64,000 nucleotides of DNA. Source: Posidoniimonas polymericola (GTDB taxonomy: Bacteria > Planctomycetota > Planctomycetia > Pirellulales > Lacipirellulaceae). The stretch spans positions 1 through 64,000 of the forward strand of contig NZ_SJPO01000004.1 of NCBI RefSeq assembly GCF_007859935.1, read 5' to 3'. Each line of letters begins with the position of its first letter. Positions within the stretch are counted from its first letter, which is position 1. Positions 36,742 to 45,696 of this stretch are shown here, one piece after another. Below the pieces are notes generated by a model. The model saw only the letters and a list, made by a program, of their open reading frames with translations. It had not been told where the DNA came from and searched no databases. The position numbers and the translations under genes were made by a program.

Positions 36742-39201
36742 ATGGGCCTTCAATCCGCCATGACGACAGCCCTCACCGGGCTGCAAGCCGCCGAGACCAC
36801 GATCGACGTGGTCGGCAACAATGTCGCGAACAGCAACACGGTGGCGTTCAAGGAGTCGAACGTCATATTCGCCACGCAGTTCCTCCAGACTCAGTCGATC
36901 GGTTCGGCGCCGAGCACCAACGGCGGCGGCACCAACCCCCGCCAGATCGGCCTCGGCGTCAAGGTAGCGGAGATCACGCCCGACTTCACCCAGGGCACCA
37001 TCGAGATCTCCAGCAGCCCACTCGACGTGGCCATCCAGGGAGATGGCTTCCTGATGGTCCAGGGCGGAGGCGACCGCTACTACACGCGGAACGGCCAGCT
37101 AAAGCTCAACTCGTCCAACGAGGTGGTGACCACCACCGGCCAGCGGGTGCTCGGCTACGGCGTCAACGACCAGTACGACATCCAGACGGACAACCTCACC
37201 ACGCTGCAGATCCCGCTCGGCGCCGAGCGCGTCGCGCAGGCGACCGAGAGCGCCGTGCTGCAGGGCGTCCTCAACCCGGCGGTCCCGGCCGGCACCTCGC
37301 CCCAGATCATCGAGTCGATGGTGCTGGGCAACGGCGCGATCGAGCAGCCAACCCTCAGCAGCACAATCACCGACCCGGCCGTGCTCGCCGGCGAGCCCTC
37401 CACCGCCTCCATGGTCGGCGCATCGGGCGCCGGCGTAGTGGGTCCGGCCGACGCCACCGAGATCTACCGCTTCGCGTTCGTTGACGCCAACGGACTGGAG
37501 AGCGACATCTCGGCCGCGTTCACGGTCGCGCACGGCACGCCCGGCAACGAGATCGACCTTTCCGACCTGCCGCTGCCCAACTCGCCGTGGGTCAGCACCG
37601 CCGTGTACCGCGATGACGGAACGGGCACGTTCTACCAGGTGGGCACGACCAATACCGACACGTTCACCGACGATGTCAGCGAGGCGGCGCTGACCGGCGG
37701 CGCCGTGCTAGACGACACCAACATCGACGCCGGCAACTACGGCTACTTCGTCACCTACTACGACCCGACCAGCGGCGGCCTGGAGACCCGACCCACCGCG
37801 GAGATCACCGGCGAGTCAATCTCTGAGGCGACCGGCGGACGCATCCGGCTCGACCTCAACGGCATCGGCACGCCGACCGACTCTCGTTTCACACAGATCC
37901 GGATCTACCGCAACACCTCAACCGACGGGTCCAACTTCCGGCTGGTCGACACAGTCCCTGCTCCCGGCGCCGGCGGCTTCGTGGACAGCTACGTCGACAC
38001 TGCCGACGATGCGTTCTTGGCGACGCAGCCCGAGCTCAACCTCGACGGCCCCAACGCCACCAACGGAACCGCGCTCACCGCCATCGTGACCCGCAACGGC
38101 GACATCTACGAGACGCCGTTCCAGGAAGGCACACTGACCTTCGGCGGCACCAAGTCGGGCGTCGACATTGCGGAGCAGACTTTCGAGGTCACGTCCACAA
38201 CCACGATCTCCGACCTCATGCTCTTCATGGAGGGCGCGCTCGGCCTCGACAAGACCTCCGACGTGGGCGGCGCCGACAACGGCTTGCCCACCCCCACGGC
38301 CGACGTCGCGCTGGTGGACGGGAAGATCGAGGTCACCAGCAACATGGGCGAGGAGAACGCGATCAGCATCTCGCAGTCCGCCTTCACGCTGCTCCCCACC
38401 GGCAGCAACGTCAGCTCTTCGGTGACGCTCAACTTCGGCACGATTCAGGCGGCCAACGGCCCCGGCACGTCAACCGAAATGATCGTCTACGACAGCCTCG
38501 GCCTGCCGCTCAAGGTCCGCGTCACGACCGTGCTGGAAGAGTCGCCCACCTCTGAGCAGGGCAACAGCACCCGCTATCGGTGGTACGCCACCAGCGCCGA
38601 CAACGAGGCGACCGGCAGCAACACCACGGTCGTGGGCGACGGCATCCTGACGTTCGACAGCGAGGGCGACCTGATCGCCTCGTCCGGCGACCAGCGGATC
38701 ACCCTCTTCCGCACCCAGACCGCCAGCTCCTCGCCGCTCGACATCGCGCTCGACTTCTCGTCGGTCAAGTCGCTCGGCGAGGTCGACGCCCAGGGCAACC
38801 CGATCAGCACGCTGAACGTCAGCAGCCAGGACGGCTTCCCGCCGGGCGTGATGACCGACTTCGTGATCACCGAGGACGGGCTCATCCAGGGCCAGTTCTC
38901 CAACGGCACGCAGCGCACGGTCGGCCAGCTTATGATGGCCCGCTTCACCAACAACAGCGGCCTGCAGCAGGTCGGCGACAGCCTGTACTCGGTGGGCGTC
39001 AACTCGGGCGAGCCGGTGATCGGCAAGCCGGGCGAGGAGGGCATCGGCACGCTCACCTCCGGCGCCGTGGAACTGTCCAACACCGACATCGGGCAGAACC
39101 TGATCGAGCTGATCCTGGCCTCCACGCAGTACCGCGGCGGAGCCCGGGTGATCACCGCCGCCCAGGAGCTGCTGGACGAGCTGATGGCCCTGCGGAGGTA
39201 G
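36742..39201 (+). CDS. flgE: Flagellar hook protein FlgE, enlarged
   Basis: An 819-residue hook subunit; typical FlgE is about 400. The N-terminal rod/hook motif is ALTGLQAAETTIDVVGNNVA with NVANSNTVAFKES, followed by the D1 region (PLDVAIQGDGFLMVQ). An insert covers about residues 236-450 and looks like two repeated beta modules, each with an 'IYR-x-tdg-x-F' strand. A D2-type block follows (EMIVYDSLGLPLKVRVT). The C-terminus NTDIGQNLIELILASTQYRG matches the family. A good ribosome site (AAGGGAG) precedes the ATG. Confidence 0.93.
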   Translation: MGLQSAMTTALTGLQAAETTIDVVGNNVANSNTVAFKESNVIFATQFLQTQSIGSAPSTNGGGTNPRQIGLGVKVAEITPDFTQGTIEISSSPLDVAIQGDGFLMVQGGGDRYYTRNGQLKLNSSNEVVTTTGQRVLGYGVNDQYDIQTDNLTTLQIPLGAERVAQATESAVLQGVLNPAVPAGTSPQIIESMVLGNGAIEQPTLSSTITDPAVLAGEPSTASMVGASGAGVVGPADATEIYRFAFVDANGLESDISAAFTVAHGTPGNEIDLSDLPLPNSPWVSTAVYRDDGTGTFYQVGTTNTDTFTDDVSEAALTGGAVLDDTNIDAGNYGYFVTYYDPTSGGLETRPTAEITGESISEATGGRIRLDLNGIGTPTDSRFTQIRIYRNTSTDGSNFRLVDTVPAPGAGGFVDSYVDTADDAFLATQPELNLDGPNATNGTALTAIVTRNGDIYETPFQEGTLTFGGTKSGVDIAEQTFEVTSTTTISDLMLFMEGALGLDKTSDVGGADNGLPTPTADVALVDGKIEVTSNMGEENAISISQSAFTLLPTGSNVSSSVTLNFGTIQAANGPGTSTEMIVYDSLGLPLKVRVTTVLEESPTSEQGNSTRYRWYATSADNEATGSNTTVVGDGILTFDSEGDLIASSGDQRITLFRTQTASSSPLDIALDFSSVKSLGEVDAQGNPISTLNVSSQDGFPPGVMTDFVITEDGLIQGQFSNGTQRTVGQLMMARFTNNSGLQQVGDSLYSVGVNSGEPVIGKPGEEGIGTLTSGAVELSNTDIGQNLIELILASTQYRGGARVITAAQELLDELMALRR

Positions 39202-39244
39202 AAGGGGCCGCGGGTAGCGGCTAGATGACCGGCGGATCGGGCTT

Positions 39245-39276
39245 CCACGGGCCGATTTGCGGGCAAAAGCCCGTGG
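39245..39276. terminator. Hairpin after flgE
   Basis: CCACGGGC (39245-39252) pairs exactly with GCCCGTGG (39269-39276) around a 16-nt loop, 44 nt after the flgE stop. There is no T-run, so it may act as a processing or attenuation site rather than a terminator. Confidence 0.4.
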
Positions 39277-39303
39277 GCGCCGCCAGGGTGAGCTACGGTT
39301 GCT

Positions 39304-39360
39304 CGGACCCCGGCTGACGGGGCCGTGCGCGATGGCTGCGCCCCCAACGGGGCGGGTCCG
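39304..39360 (+). ncRNA. Structured leader element in front of flbD
   Basis: CGGACCC (39304-39310) and GGGTCCG (39354-39360) can close a stem that encloses potential inner hairpins, including GCGC/GCGC and CCCC-AAC-GGGG near 39341-39352; a competing stem CCCCG-GCTGA-CGGGG (39308-39322) uses part of the outer arm. It ends 18 nt before the flbD start, so it could shape access to its ribosome site (AAAGGG). Function is a guess. Confidence 0.35.
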
Positions 39361-39378
39361 GATGAAAGGGTAGTAACG

Positions 39379-39633
39379 ATGATCAAGCTGACCAGGCTGA
39401 GCGGCGAGCCGTTCATCCTCAACGCAGAGCTGATCAAGTATGTCGAGAAGTGCCCGGACACCATCCTGACCCTCACCACGGGCGACCACATTGTCGTGGG
39501 CGAGACCCCCGAACAGGTGCTGCGGGCGGCCGTCGAGTACCAGCAGTCGAAGAACCTGATCCCCGGCGCCCAAGCCGCCCTTGGCTGCGGCGTGGCCAAA
39601 TCGACCACACCAAAGCACACCGCAACCACCTAG
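39379..39633 (+). CDS. flbD: Flagellar protein FlbD
   Basis: An 84-residue cytoplasmic protein of the FlbD (swarming motility) family, small and beta-rich. The conserved start is IKLTRLSGEPFILNAELIKY, followed by VEKCPDTILTLTTGDHIVVGETPEQVL. The ATG at 39379 matches the family start. It is placed between flgE and motA as in many Gram-positive and deep-branching clusters. It is not the Caulobacter regulator of the same name. Confidence 0.9.
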   Translation: MIKLTRLSGEPFILNAELIKYVEKCPDTILTLTTGDHIVVGETPEQVLRAAVEYQQSKNLIPGAQAALGCGVAKSTTPKHTATT

Positions 39634-39645
39634 CTACTTGCTCCC

Positions 39646-40419
39646 ATGGACATTGCATCCTCCGCCGGCGTCGTGATCGCGATCGTGCTGATCCTGGTGT
39701 CCATTGTGTTGGGCGGGGGCAGCTTCGGCGCGTTCATCGACCCCGCGTCCGTGATGGTCGTGATCGGCGGCGCCATCGCCGCGACGCTGATCTCGTACCC
39801 GCTCAAGAACTTCCTGTCGGTGTTCGGCGTCAGCATGAAGGTCTTCCTGTATAAGCTGCACTCCACGCAGGACGTGATTACCCAGCTCGTCAGCCTGGCC
39901 GAGACCGCCCGCCGCGACGGGCTGCTGGCGCTCGAGGGGCGGGTCGCGGAGATCGAGCACCCGTTCATCGTGCTGGGGATCCAGATGGCGGTTGACGGCG
40001 CCCGGCCGGAGGTGATGGAAGACATCATGCGGACCGAGATGGACGCCGTGGCCACCCGCCACCGCGACGGCAAGGGCCTGCTGGACTGCATGGGGCGTTT
40101 CGCGCCGGCGTTCGGCATGATCGGCACGCTGATGGGGCTGATCATCATGCTCGGCGACATGAGCGACCCGTCGAAGATCGGCGCCGGCATGGCGGTCGCG
40201 CTGCTGACCACGCTGTACGGCGCCATCGCTTCCAACGTGGTGTTCCTGCCGTTCGCCGAGAAGCTCGGCTTCACCAACAAGCAAGAGCTGCTGACGATGG
40301 AGATCATCGTCCGCGGCATCATGGCGATCCAGTCGGGCGAGAACCCGCGGATCATCGAGCAGAAGCTCAACACGTTCATCCCGCCGAAGCAACGCGTGAC
40401 CGAGGAGGAGGCCGCCTAA
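39646..40419 (+). CDS. motA: Flagellar motor stator protein MotA
   Basis: A 257-residue four-helix stator subunit. Helices 1-2 are at about residues 5-55, helices 3-4 at about 145-205, with the cytoplasmic loop between them. The conserved stretch APAFGMIGTLMGLIIML includes the functional Pro in helix 3, and DPSKIGAGMAVALLTTLYG is the helix 4 block. It pairs with MotB encoded 33 nt downstream and conducts ions to drive the rotor. Confidence 0.95.
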   Translation: MDIASSAGVVIAIVLILVSIVLGGGSFGAFIDPASVMVVIGGAIAATLISYPLKNFLSVFGVSMKVFLYKLHSTQDVITQLVSLAETARRDGLLALEGRVAEIEHPFIVLGIQMAVDGARPEVMEDIMRTEMDAVATRHRDGKGLLDCMGRFAPAFGMIGTLMGLIIMLGDMSDPSKIGAGMAVALLTTLYGAIASNVVFLPFAEKLGFTNKQELLTMEIIVRGIMAIQSGENPRIIEQKLNTFIPPKQRVTEEEAA

Positions 40420-40452
40420 CCCCACCGGGTCGACGCGGCCGAGGAGACTGCT

Positions 40453-41160
40453 ATGGCGATTGAAGAAGAACCAGAACCGGGCATCCCCGAGTGGGTCGTC
40501 ACGTTCGGCGATATGATGTCGCTGCTGCTGACGTTCTTCATCATGCTGGTCTCGATGAGCGAGATCAAGGAAGAGAAAAAGTTCCAGGCGATGCTCGAGT
40601 CGATGCGCCGCCAGTTCGGCCACGAGGCGACGGTCTCGAACATCCTGCCGGGCGACAGCACCCCGCGCAACTCGACCATGTCGTCGCTGGCGTCGATGGG
40701 CCGGGCCAAGCGGCTCGACATCATGCGCGGCGGCAACCCCGTGCAGGCGGTCTCGGGCGAGAGCCCCCAGGTGCAGACCATCCGGCCGGGGACCAGCTCC
40801 ACGACCGGCGGCGTGATCTTCTTCGACGAGCTTTCCGACACCCTCAGCGAGGACACCAAGCTGCAGCTGCGGCAGATTGCCGCCCAGGTGCGGGGCAAGC
40901 CGCAGCGGCTGGAGATCCGCGGCCACGCGTCACGCAAGCCGCCGGCCGACGGCGACAAGTGGGCCCTGGCGTTCAACCGGGCCGAGGCGACCATGCACTA
41001 CCTGCTGCAGCAAGGCATCGAGCAGCAACGCATCCGCGTCAGCTCCGCCGCCGACACCGAGCCGCTCGACAACGGGCTCAACGAAGAAAACCGCAAGCGC
41101 AACGCCCGCGTCGAGATCCTGATGTGGGACGAACCCATCGCGACGCAGACGACGCTCTAA
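40453..41160 (+). CDS. motB: Flagellar motor stator protein MotB
   Basis: A 235-residue stator subunit with a plug helix and a peptidoglycan-binding OmpA domain. The single helix is FGDMMSLLLTFFIMLVSMSE (about residues 18-37), with the ion-binding Asp at its start. The OmpA-like part is at about 120-225, with LEIRGHASRKPP and NRKRNARVEI. Whether the motor uses H+ or Na+ cannot be told reliably from this segment. Confidence 0.94.
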   Translation: MAIEEEPEPGIPEWVVTFGDMMSLLLTFFIMLVSMSEIKEEKKFQAMLESMRRQFGHEATVSNILPGDSTPRNSTMSSLASMGRAKRLDIMRGGNPVQAVSGESPQVQTIRPGTSSTTGGVIFFDELSDTLSEDTKLQLRQIAAQVRGKPQRLEIRGHASRKPPADGDKWALAFNRAEATMHYLLQQGIEQQRIRVSSAADTEPLDNGLNEENRKRNARVEILMWDEPIATQTTL

Positions 41161-41184
41161 CCCCAACGACCAGCGAGGCCCAGC

Positions 41185-41742
41185 ATGGCCAAGAACGAAG
41201 AACAAGCGAACTCCAAGGGCGGCCTGATGGGGATCATCAAGGCGCTCGCGATCCTCTCGGTGCTGGTCATCGTGCAGGTGGTCGCGGCGTCGTTTGTGAT
41301 CCCCACGCCCGAGGCGACCGAGAAGCTGGCCCGCGACCTGGCCTCCGCCAAGTCGGGCGAGGAGTCGGACGAGCTGGCCGAGGCGAGCTACACCGAGGAC
41401 AGCGCCGGCCCCCCCGAGCAGGAGGTGGTCGAGATCCTGATCGACGGGTTCAGCATCACGCGTTACAACATGGAGGCCGACAAGACGGTCAACATCGACC
41501 TGGAGGTCTACGCGACCGTGCTGGCGGAAGAGCAGGACGAGTTCAACGAGATCTACAAGACCAACAAGAACCGCGTCCGCGAGCAGATCAACCTCACGAT
41601 CCAGGCGGCCGAGCCGTCCGAGCTGTCGGACGGCGGGCTGGGGTTGATCAAACGCCGCATTTTAGAGAGAACCAACCGCGCGCTGGGCAAGCCGCTGGTG
41701 CGCGAGGTCTTCCTCACGCGGTTTAACTTCGTTCAGCGGTAG
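41185..41742 (+). CDS. fliL: Flagellar basal-body protein FliL
   Basis: A 185-residue single-helix protein (helix at about residues 15-37, [18 protein letters not shown]). The periplasmic domain has [12 protein letters not shown] and ends with [16 protein letters not shown], as in FliL, which forms a ring around the stator. It follows motB after 24 nt. The next gene is fliN-like; the usual fliM is not between them. Confidence 0.9.
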   Translation: MAKNEEQANSKGGLMGIIKALAILSVLVIVQVVAASFVIPTPEATEKLARDLASAKSGEESDELAEASYTEDSAGPPEQEVVEILIDGFSITRYNMEADKTVNIDLEVYATVLAEEQDEFNEIYKTNKNRVREQINLTIQAAEPSELSDGGLGLIKRRILERTNRALGKPLVREVFLTRFNFVQR

Positions 41743-41785
41743 GCGGCCGCCGCCGCTAGCACGCCTGGCAGGGAAAGGAATCCCC

Positions 41786-42409
41786 ATGGCCGACGACCAA
41801 ATCAATCAGGACGAGATCGAGGCCCTGCTCAAGCAGGCGCAGGGCGGCGCGGCCGAACCGCCCGCCCCCAAGGCCCCGGATCCACCGCCGCCGGCCGGCG
41901 ACATCTCGCTCGACCAGAGTGAGATCGAGCGGCTGATCTCGCAGGCGCCCACCTCCGAGGCGCCCCCGCAGAAGTTCACCCCGCCCGCCGCGGCAGGCTC
42001 CCCGCCGTCCACCACATCGATGGCGAGCGACGTCGAGGTGCTGCTCAGCAAGGCCGAAGAGGCGATCGCGTCGATCGACCAACCGGCCGGCGAACTGCCC
42101 GCGGGCATGAAGCCGTTCGCCCTGGACGACCTTGGCGGCACGCCCGCCTCGACCGAGGCCGCCACGCTCGAGCTGGTCCGCGACGTCCAGCTCGACCTCA
42201 AGATCGAGCTCGGCCGCACCCACATGCACCTCGAGGACGTGCTGCGGCTGAAGAGCGGCGCCGTGGTGCCGCTCGACAAGCTAGCAGGCGACCCGGTCGA
42301 CGTGCTGGTCAACGGCCGGCTGATCGCCCGCGGCGAGGTGCTGGTGCTCAACGACAACTTCTGCGTGCGTGTTACAGAGCTCGTGGTAGGCGACAGCGCA
42401 GTCGCGTAG
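41786..42409 (+). CDS. fliN: FliN-type switch protein with FliM-like N-terminal motifs
   Basis: A 207-residue C-ring protein. The C-terminal SpoA (FliN) domain is at about 125-205, with [38 protein letters not shown] and [13 protein letters not shown]. The N-terminal 120 residues are unusual. They carry [10 protein letters not shown] (6-15) and [10 protein letters not shown] (42-51), both resembling the LSQxEIDxLL motif by which FliM and FliY bind phosphorylated CheY. A third weaker copy is DVEVLLSKA (82-90). Pro-rich linkers separate them. There is no FliM middle domain and no CheC-like phosphatase domain, so this is neither FliM nor FliY. Confidence 0.88.
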   Translation: MADDQINQDEIEALLKQAQGGAAEPPAPKAPDPPPPAGDISLDQSEIERLISQAPTSEAPPQKFTPPAAAGSPPSTTSMASDVEVLLSKAEEAIASIDQPAGELPAGMKPFALDDLGGTPASTEAATLELVRDVQLDLKIELGRTHMHLEDVLRLKSGAVVPLDKLAGDPVDVLVNGRLIARGEVLVLNDNFCVRVTELVVGDSAVA

Positions 42410-42524
42410 CCCGACCGCTTGCTAGCACCCCCAAGAATGAGGTGGCGGACGCCGCGCGTCTTTTCTATAAGCCCTGCTCGACAGCTTCCCGTTTGGAATC
42501 GCTACCCCCCGAGCAAGTGCGAGC

Positions 42525-43517
42525 ATGGCCGCTACCCGTGTGTTGCTGACCGCCTTGGCGATCGCGTCGGCCGCCGTTGCGCCCGCCCAATCGACCAGCG
42601 CCCCGTCGACCAACAACTCTACGGAACCCGCCCGCAACCCGTTCCGGGCGTACGGCCCGGTCGGCCTCCCCAGCCCCGTCCGCCAGGCCTCGTTTGAGGA
42701 ACCGATCGTGGGCGACAGAACGCCGGCTGCCCTGCCCGCCGAGCCGCCGCTGCCGCTGCCAACCGACGATCCTGTCGAAGCGCGCCCGGCAGAACACCCG
42801 CTCACGCCCGTGGTCGACGACGCGGCCCCCGCCCTGCCCTCCTCGGCCGAGCCGAGCGAGGCCGAGCAAGCCCGGTCGCCCGTCCCGCCGCCGCTTGCAC
42901 TCGACACCGCTTCGGTTGGCCAGACGGCCGTGAGCACGCCGTTGTCCCCGCCGCCGGCCTCGGCAGCGGCCGACAACAGCTTCCGCCGCCTGGCGCCCCC
43001 GACTCCGAGCACTCAGGCGCCCACCGCGGGCGAGCGTCCCCGGCTGCTCGGCTTCGACTGGAACGACCTGCCGGTCGAGCCGGCGACCTCCGCCGCGGCC
43101 CTCGGCCTGGTGGTCGGGCTGTTCCTGCTCACCGCGGCGGTCTTCAAACGCGCGGCCCCCAAGTCACAACGCCTGCTGCCGGGCGAGGTCGGCAGCCTGC
43201 TCGGCCGGATTTCGTTGGGCGGCAAGCAGTCGGCCCACCTGCTCAAGGTCGGCTCGAAACTCGTGCTCGTGCACATCACGCCCGACGGCGCCAAGCCGCT
43301 GACCGAGGTCACCGACCCGGCCGAGGTGAACCGCCTGTTGGGCCTGTGCGAGCAGGGCGGCGAGCACAGCGCGTCGACCGCGTTCGCCGACGTGTTCGAG
43401 AAGCTCGCCGCCGAGCCGGCCACGCCGGGCTTCCTCGGCGCCGAGTCGTCACTGGTCAACCGCCAAGAGCTGGCGGCCGCCTATGCCAACACGCCGGGAG
43501 GCCGCGGTGGACGCTAG
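42525..43517 (+). CDS. fliO: FliO-like flagellar assembly protein
   Basis: A 330-residue protein with a signal-peptide-like start (residues 1-20), a long disordered Pro/Ala/Thr region (about 20-170), one membrane helix (about 185-206) and a small cytoplasmic beta domain. That domain has [35 protein letters not shown] and [16 protein letters not shown], the FliO pattern. FliO helps build the FliPQR gate. It is longer than usual because of the disordered stretch. It overlaps the start of fliP. Confidence 0.82.
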   Translation: MAATRVLLTALAIASAAVAPAQSTSAPSTNNSTEPARNPFRAYGPVGLPSPVRQASFEEPIVGDRTPAALPAEPPLPLPTDDPVEARPAEHPLTPVVDDAAPALPSSAEPSEAEQARSPVPPPLALDTASVGQTAVSTPLSPPPASAAADNSFRRLAPPTPSTQAPTAGERPRLLGFDWNDLPVEPATSAAALGLVVGLFLLTAAVFKRAAPKSQRLLPGEVGSLLGRISLGGKQSAHLLKVGSKLVLVHITPDGAKPLTEVTDPAEVNRLLGLCEQGGEHSASTAFADVFEKLAAEPATPGFLGAESSLVNRQELAAAYANTPGGRGGR

Positions 43518-44415
43518 ACTGAATACAAATACGCGTGCCTGGGCGGTAGCCGTTGTGCTGACGCTGTGCGGCTCCGCGGCGCCGACCGCGACCGCTCAGA
43601 CCACCACGACCGCCGCGAGCACGTCGGCCAACTCGCCGCTCGGCAGCCTCGACGCCACCGCCGAGTCTGCCATCGAGGGGATCGGCGGGCCGAGCGAGTG
43701 GACCAGCCGCGAGCGGCTGAGCTCGTCGCTGCAGATCATGCTGATGCTCACGGTCATCAGCCTCGCCCCGGCGGTGCTGTTGATGACCACCAGCTTCGTG
43801 CGGATCATCGTCGTGCTCGGCCTGCTGCGTCAGGCGCTCGGCACGCAGCAGCTGCCGCCGAGCCAGGTGCTGACCTCGATCGCCCTGTTCGTGACGCTGC
43901 TGATCATGACCCCGGTCTGGACCAAGAGCTACGAGGACGGCATCAAGCCGTACTCCAACGGCGAGATCGACCTGCAGCAGGCGTTCGAGCGGTCCACCGA
44001 GCCGGTGCGGATCTTCATGGCGGACCAGATCTCGCACACCGGCAACCACGACGACGTCTACCTGTTCCTCAGCCACCAGCCGGACGGCGGCATCGACCCC
44101 GACACCGGCGAGATGCGCGACTACGCCTACTACGACCTCCAGGAGGGCGAGACGCTGGTCCCCATCACCGCGTTGCTCCCCGCCTTCATGCTCAGCGAGC
44201 TCAAGACCGCCTTCTTGATCGGCTTCCAGATCTACCTGCCGTTTGTGATCCTCGACATCATCGTCGCGAGCGTCACGATCTCGATGGGCATGCTGATGCT
44301 GCCGCCGGTGCTGATCTCGCTGCCGTTCAAGCTGCTGCTGTTCGTGCTGCTGGACGGCTGGCGGCTGGTCATCGAGATGCTGCTGCACAGCTTCTCGCTG
44401 TTCACGGTCATTTAA
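43507..44415 (+). CDS. fliP: Flagellar biosynthesis protein FliP
   Basis: About 302 residues: a cleavable signal sequence (ending near TATAQ) and four helices of the export gate. Conserved blocks are [26 protein letters not shown], split across residues 75-100, then [21 protein letters not shown] and [22 protein letters not shown] 43507 is chosen because GGGAGG (43496-43501) stands 5 nt before it, while ATG 43483 lacks a good site. It overlaps fliO by 11 nt. Confidence 0.95.
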   Translation: MDARLNTNTRAWAVAVVLTLCGSAAPTATAQTTTTAASTSANSPLGSLDATAESAIEGIGGPSEWTSRERLSSSLQIMLMLTVISLAPAVLLMTTSFVRIIVVLGLLRQALGTQQLPPSQVLTSIALFVTLLIMTPVWTKSYEDGIKPYSNGEIDLQQAFERSTEPVRIFMADQISHTGNHDDVYLFLSHQPDGGIDPDTGEMRDYAYYDLQEGETLVPITALLPAFMLSELKTAFLIGFQIYLPFVILDIIVASVTISMGMLMLPPVLISLPFKLLLFVLLDGWRLVIEMLLHSFSLFTVI

Positions 44416-44458
44416 ACCCCGGTAATCCGACCGGCGCCGCTAGCGAGCTGCACTCCCC

Positions 44459-44725
44459 ATGGACCCACAACAAGCCATCGACCTCGGCCGCGAGGCCCTG
44501 CTGGTCACCACCATCATCGCCGCCCCGGTGCTGCTGGCGGGCATGATCGTCGGCCTGCTGATCGGACTGCTGCAGGCGCTGACCCAGATCCAAGAACAGA
44601 CCGTCGCGTTCGTCCCCAAGCTGCTGGCAATGGTCGTCGCGCTGGCGATGACGCTGCCGTGGCTGCTGTCGCGGCTGATGGAGTACTCCGGCGGCCTGAT
44701 CGCGTCGATCCCTGATCGCCTTTAG
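44459..44725 (+). CDS. fliQ: Flagellar biosynthesis protein FliQ
   Basis: An 88-residue, two-helix component of the export gate. Family features are IDLGREALLVTTIIAAPVLL and GLLQALTQIQEQTVAFVPKL. The last codons (IPDRL and stop) fall inside the first unit of a 23-nt imperfect tandem repeat that continues to fliR. Confidence 0.94.
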   Translation: MDPQQAIDLGREALLVTTIIAAPVLLAGMIVGLLIGLLQALTQIQEQTVAFVPKLLAMVVALAMTLPWLLSRLMEYSGGLIASIPDRL

Positions 44726-44814
44726 ATGCGGGCCCTGATCGTCTTTTGTTGCCGGCCCTGACCGCCTGTCTACGCGGGCCCCGACCGCCTTTAGTTTCCT
44801 GATCGCCCAAACGC
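44710..44814 (+). repeat. 23-nt degenerate tandem repeat between fliQ and fliR
   Basis: Units of about CCCTGATCGCCTTTAGATGCGGG lie at 44710-44732 (end of fliQ), 44733-44755 and 44756-44778, followed by a shorter fourth copy from 44779 and a partial fifth from 44798. The 23-nt period is not a multiple of three, and the copies after the first are non-coding. It looks like repeated slippage from the fliQ 3' end. Confidence 0.75.
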
Positions 44815-44838
44815 GATCTCTGCCACCGACCGCCCCGC

Positions 44839-45651
44839 ATGCCCTGGCTCGAACCCTACCTGCTGAACCAGACCGCGGCGTTCACGCTGATCCTGGCGCG
44901 GGTTGGGGCGCTATTGGGCACGGCCCCGCTGTTCGGCGCCCAGGCGGCGCCGATCCGCGTGCGGGCGTTGCTGGCGGTGGCGCTCTCGCTGCTCATCCTG
45001 CCGAGCCACGGCGCCCCGCTGACCAGCGCCGACTCGATCCTGTCTGACGGGATGAACCTGGTCCTCTTCAGCCAGATGATCATCCTCGAGGTGATCGTCG
45101 GGGCGATGCTCGGCCAGGGCGTGATGGTGATCCTGTCCGGCGTGCAGATGGCCGGACAGATCGTCGCCCAGATGTCCGGCATGGCGATCGGCGAGCTGTT
45201 CGACCCCGGGTTCGACAGCAGCGTGTCGATCTTCGGCACGATGTTCTACTACGTCACCTTCGCCACGTTTGTCGCCATCGGCGGCCTGCGGATGGCGATC
45301 GAGGCGCTGCTCAACACGTTCACCTGGGCCCCGCCCGGCCGGGTGTCGCTCGGGGAGGACTACGCCGATTTGATGGTCACGCTCCTGAGTCAGAGCTTCG
45401 ACCTGGCGCTGCGGGCGGCGGCGCCGCTGCTGATTGCGCTGCTGCTCTCGACTATTGTGCTCGGCCTAATCAGCCGGACCATGCCGCAGATCAACGTGAT
45501 CGTGGTCGGCTTCAGCGCCAACGCGTTGCTGACGCTCGGCCTCTGCTTCGCGACGATCGGCGGCATCGCCTGGGTCTTCCAGCAGCCGCTAGAGGACGCC
45601 CTGATCAACCTCAGCCAGACCGTGCAGTCGACCGAGTCGGCCGTCCCGTAG
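44839..45651 (+). CDS. fliR: Flagellar biosynthesis protein FliR
   Basis: A 270-residue, six-helix export-gate protein. Conserved parts are FTLILARVGALLGTAPLFG, IRVRALLAVALSLLIL, QMAGQIVAQMSGMAIGELFD, and a C-terminal block with LGLISRTMPQINVIVVGFS. Length and order after fliQ are typical. It assembles with FliP and FliQ into the helical pore inside the MS ring. Confidence 0.95.
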   Translation: MPWLEPYLLNQTAAFTLILARVGALLGTAPLFGAQAAPIRVRALLAVALSLLILPSHGAPLTSADSILSDGMNLVLFSQMIILEVIVGAMLGQGVMVILSGVQMAGQIVAQMSGMAIGELFDPGFDSSVSIFGTMFYYVTFATFVAIGGLRMAIEALLNTFTWAPPGRVSLGEDYADLMVTLLSQSFDLALRAAAPLLIALLLSTIVLGLISRTMPQINVIVVGFSANALLTLGLCFATIGGIAWVFQQPLEDALINLSQTVQSTESAVP

Positions 45652-45696
45652 CCACCCAGCCGCAAAGGCTTCACGCCGCTCGAGTAGCAACCCCAG

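Noticed and set aside
41786-42409. Calling this gene fliY or fliM
   Set aside because: It lacks the CheC-like phosphatase domain of FliY and the middle domain of FliM; only a single SpoA domain is present.
44726-44838. A small gene between fliQ and fliR
   Set aside because: The spacer is a 23-nt degenerate repeat without an open frame.
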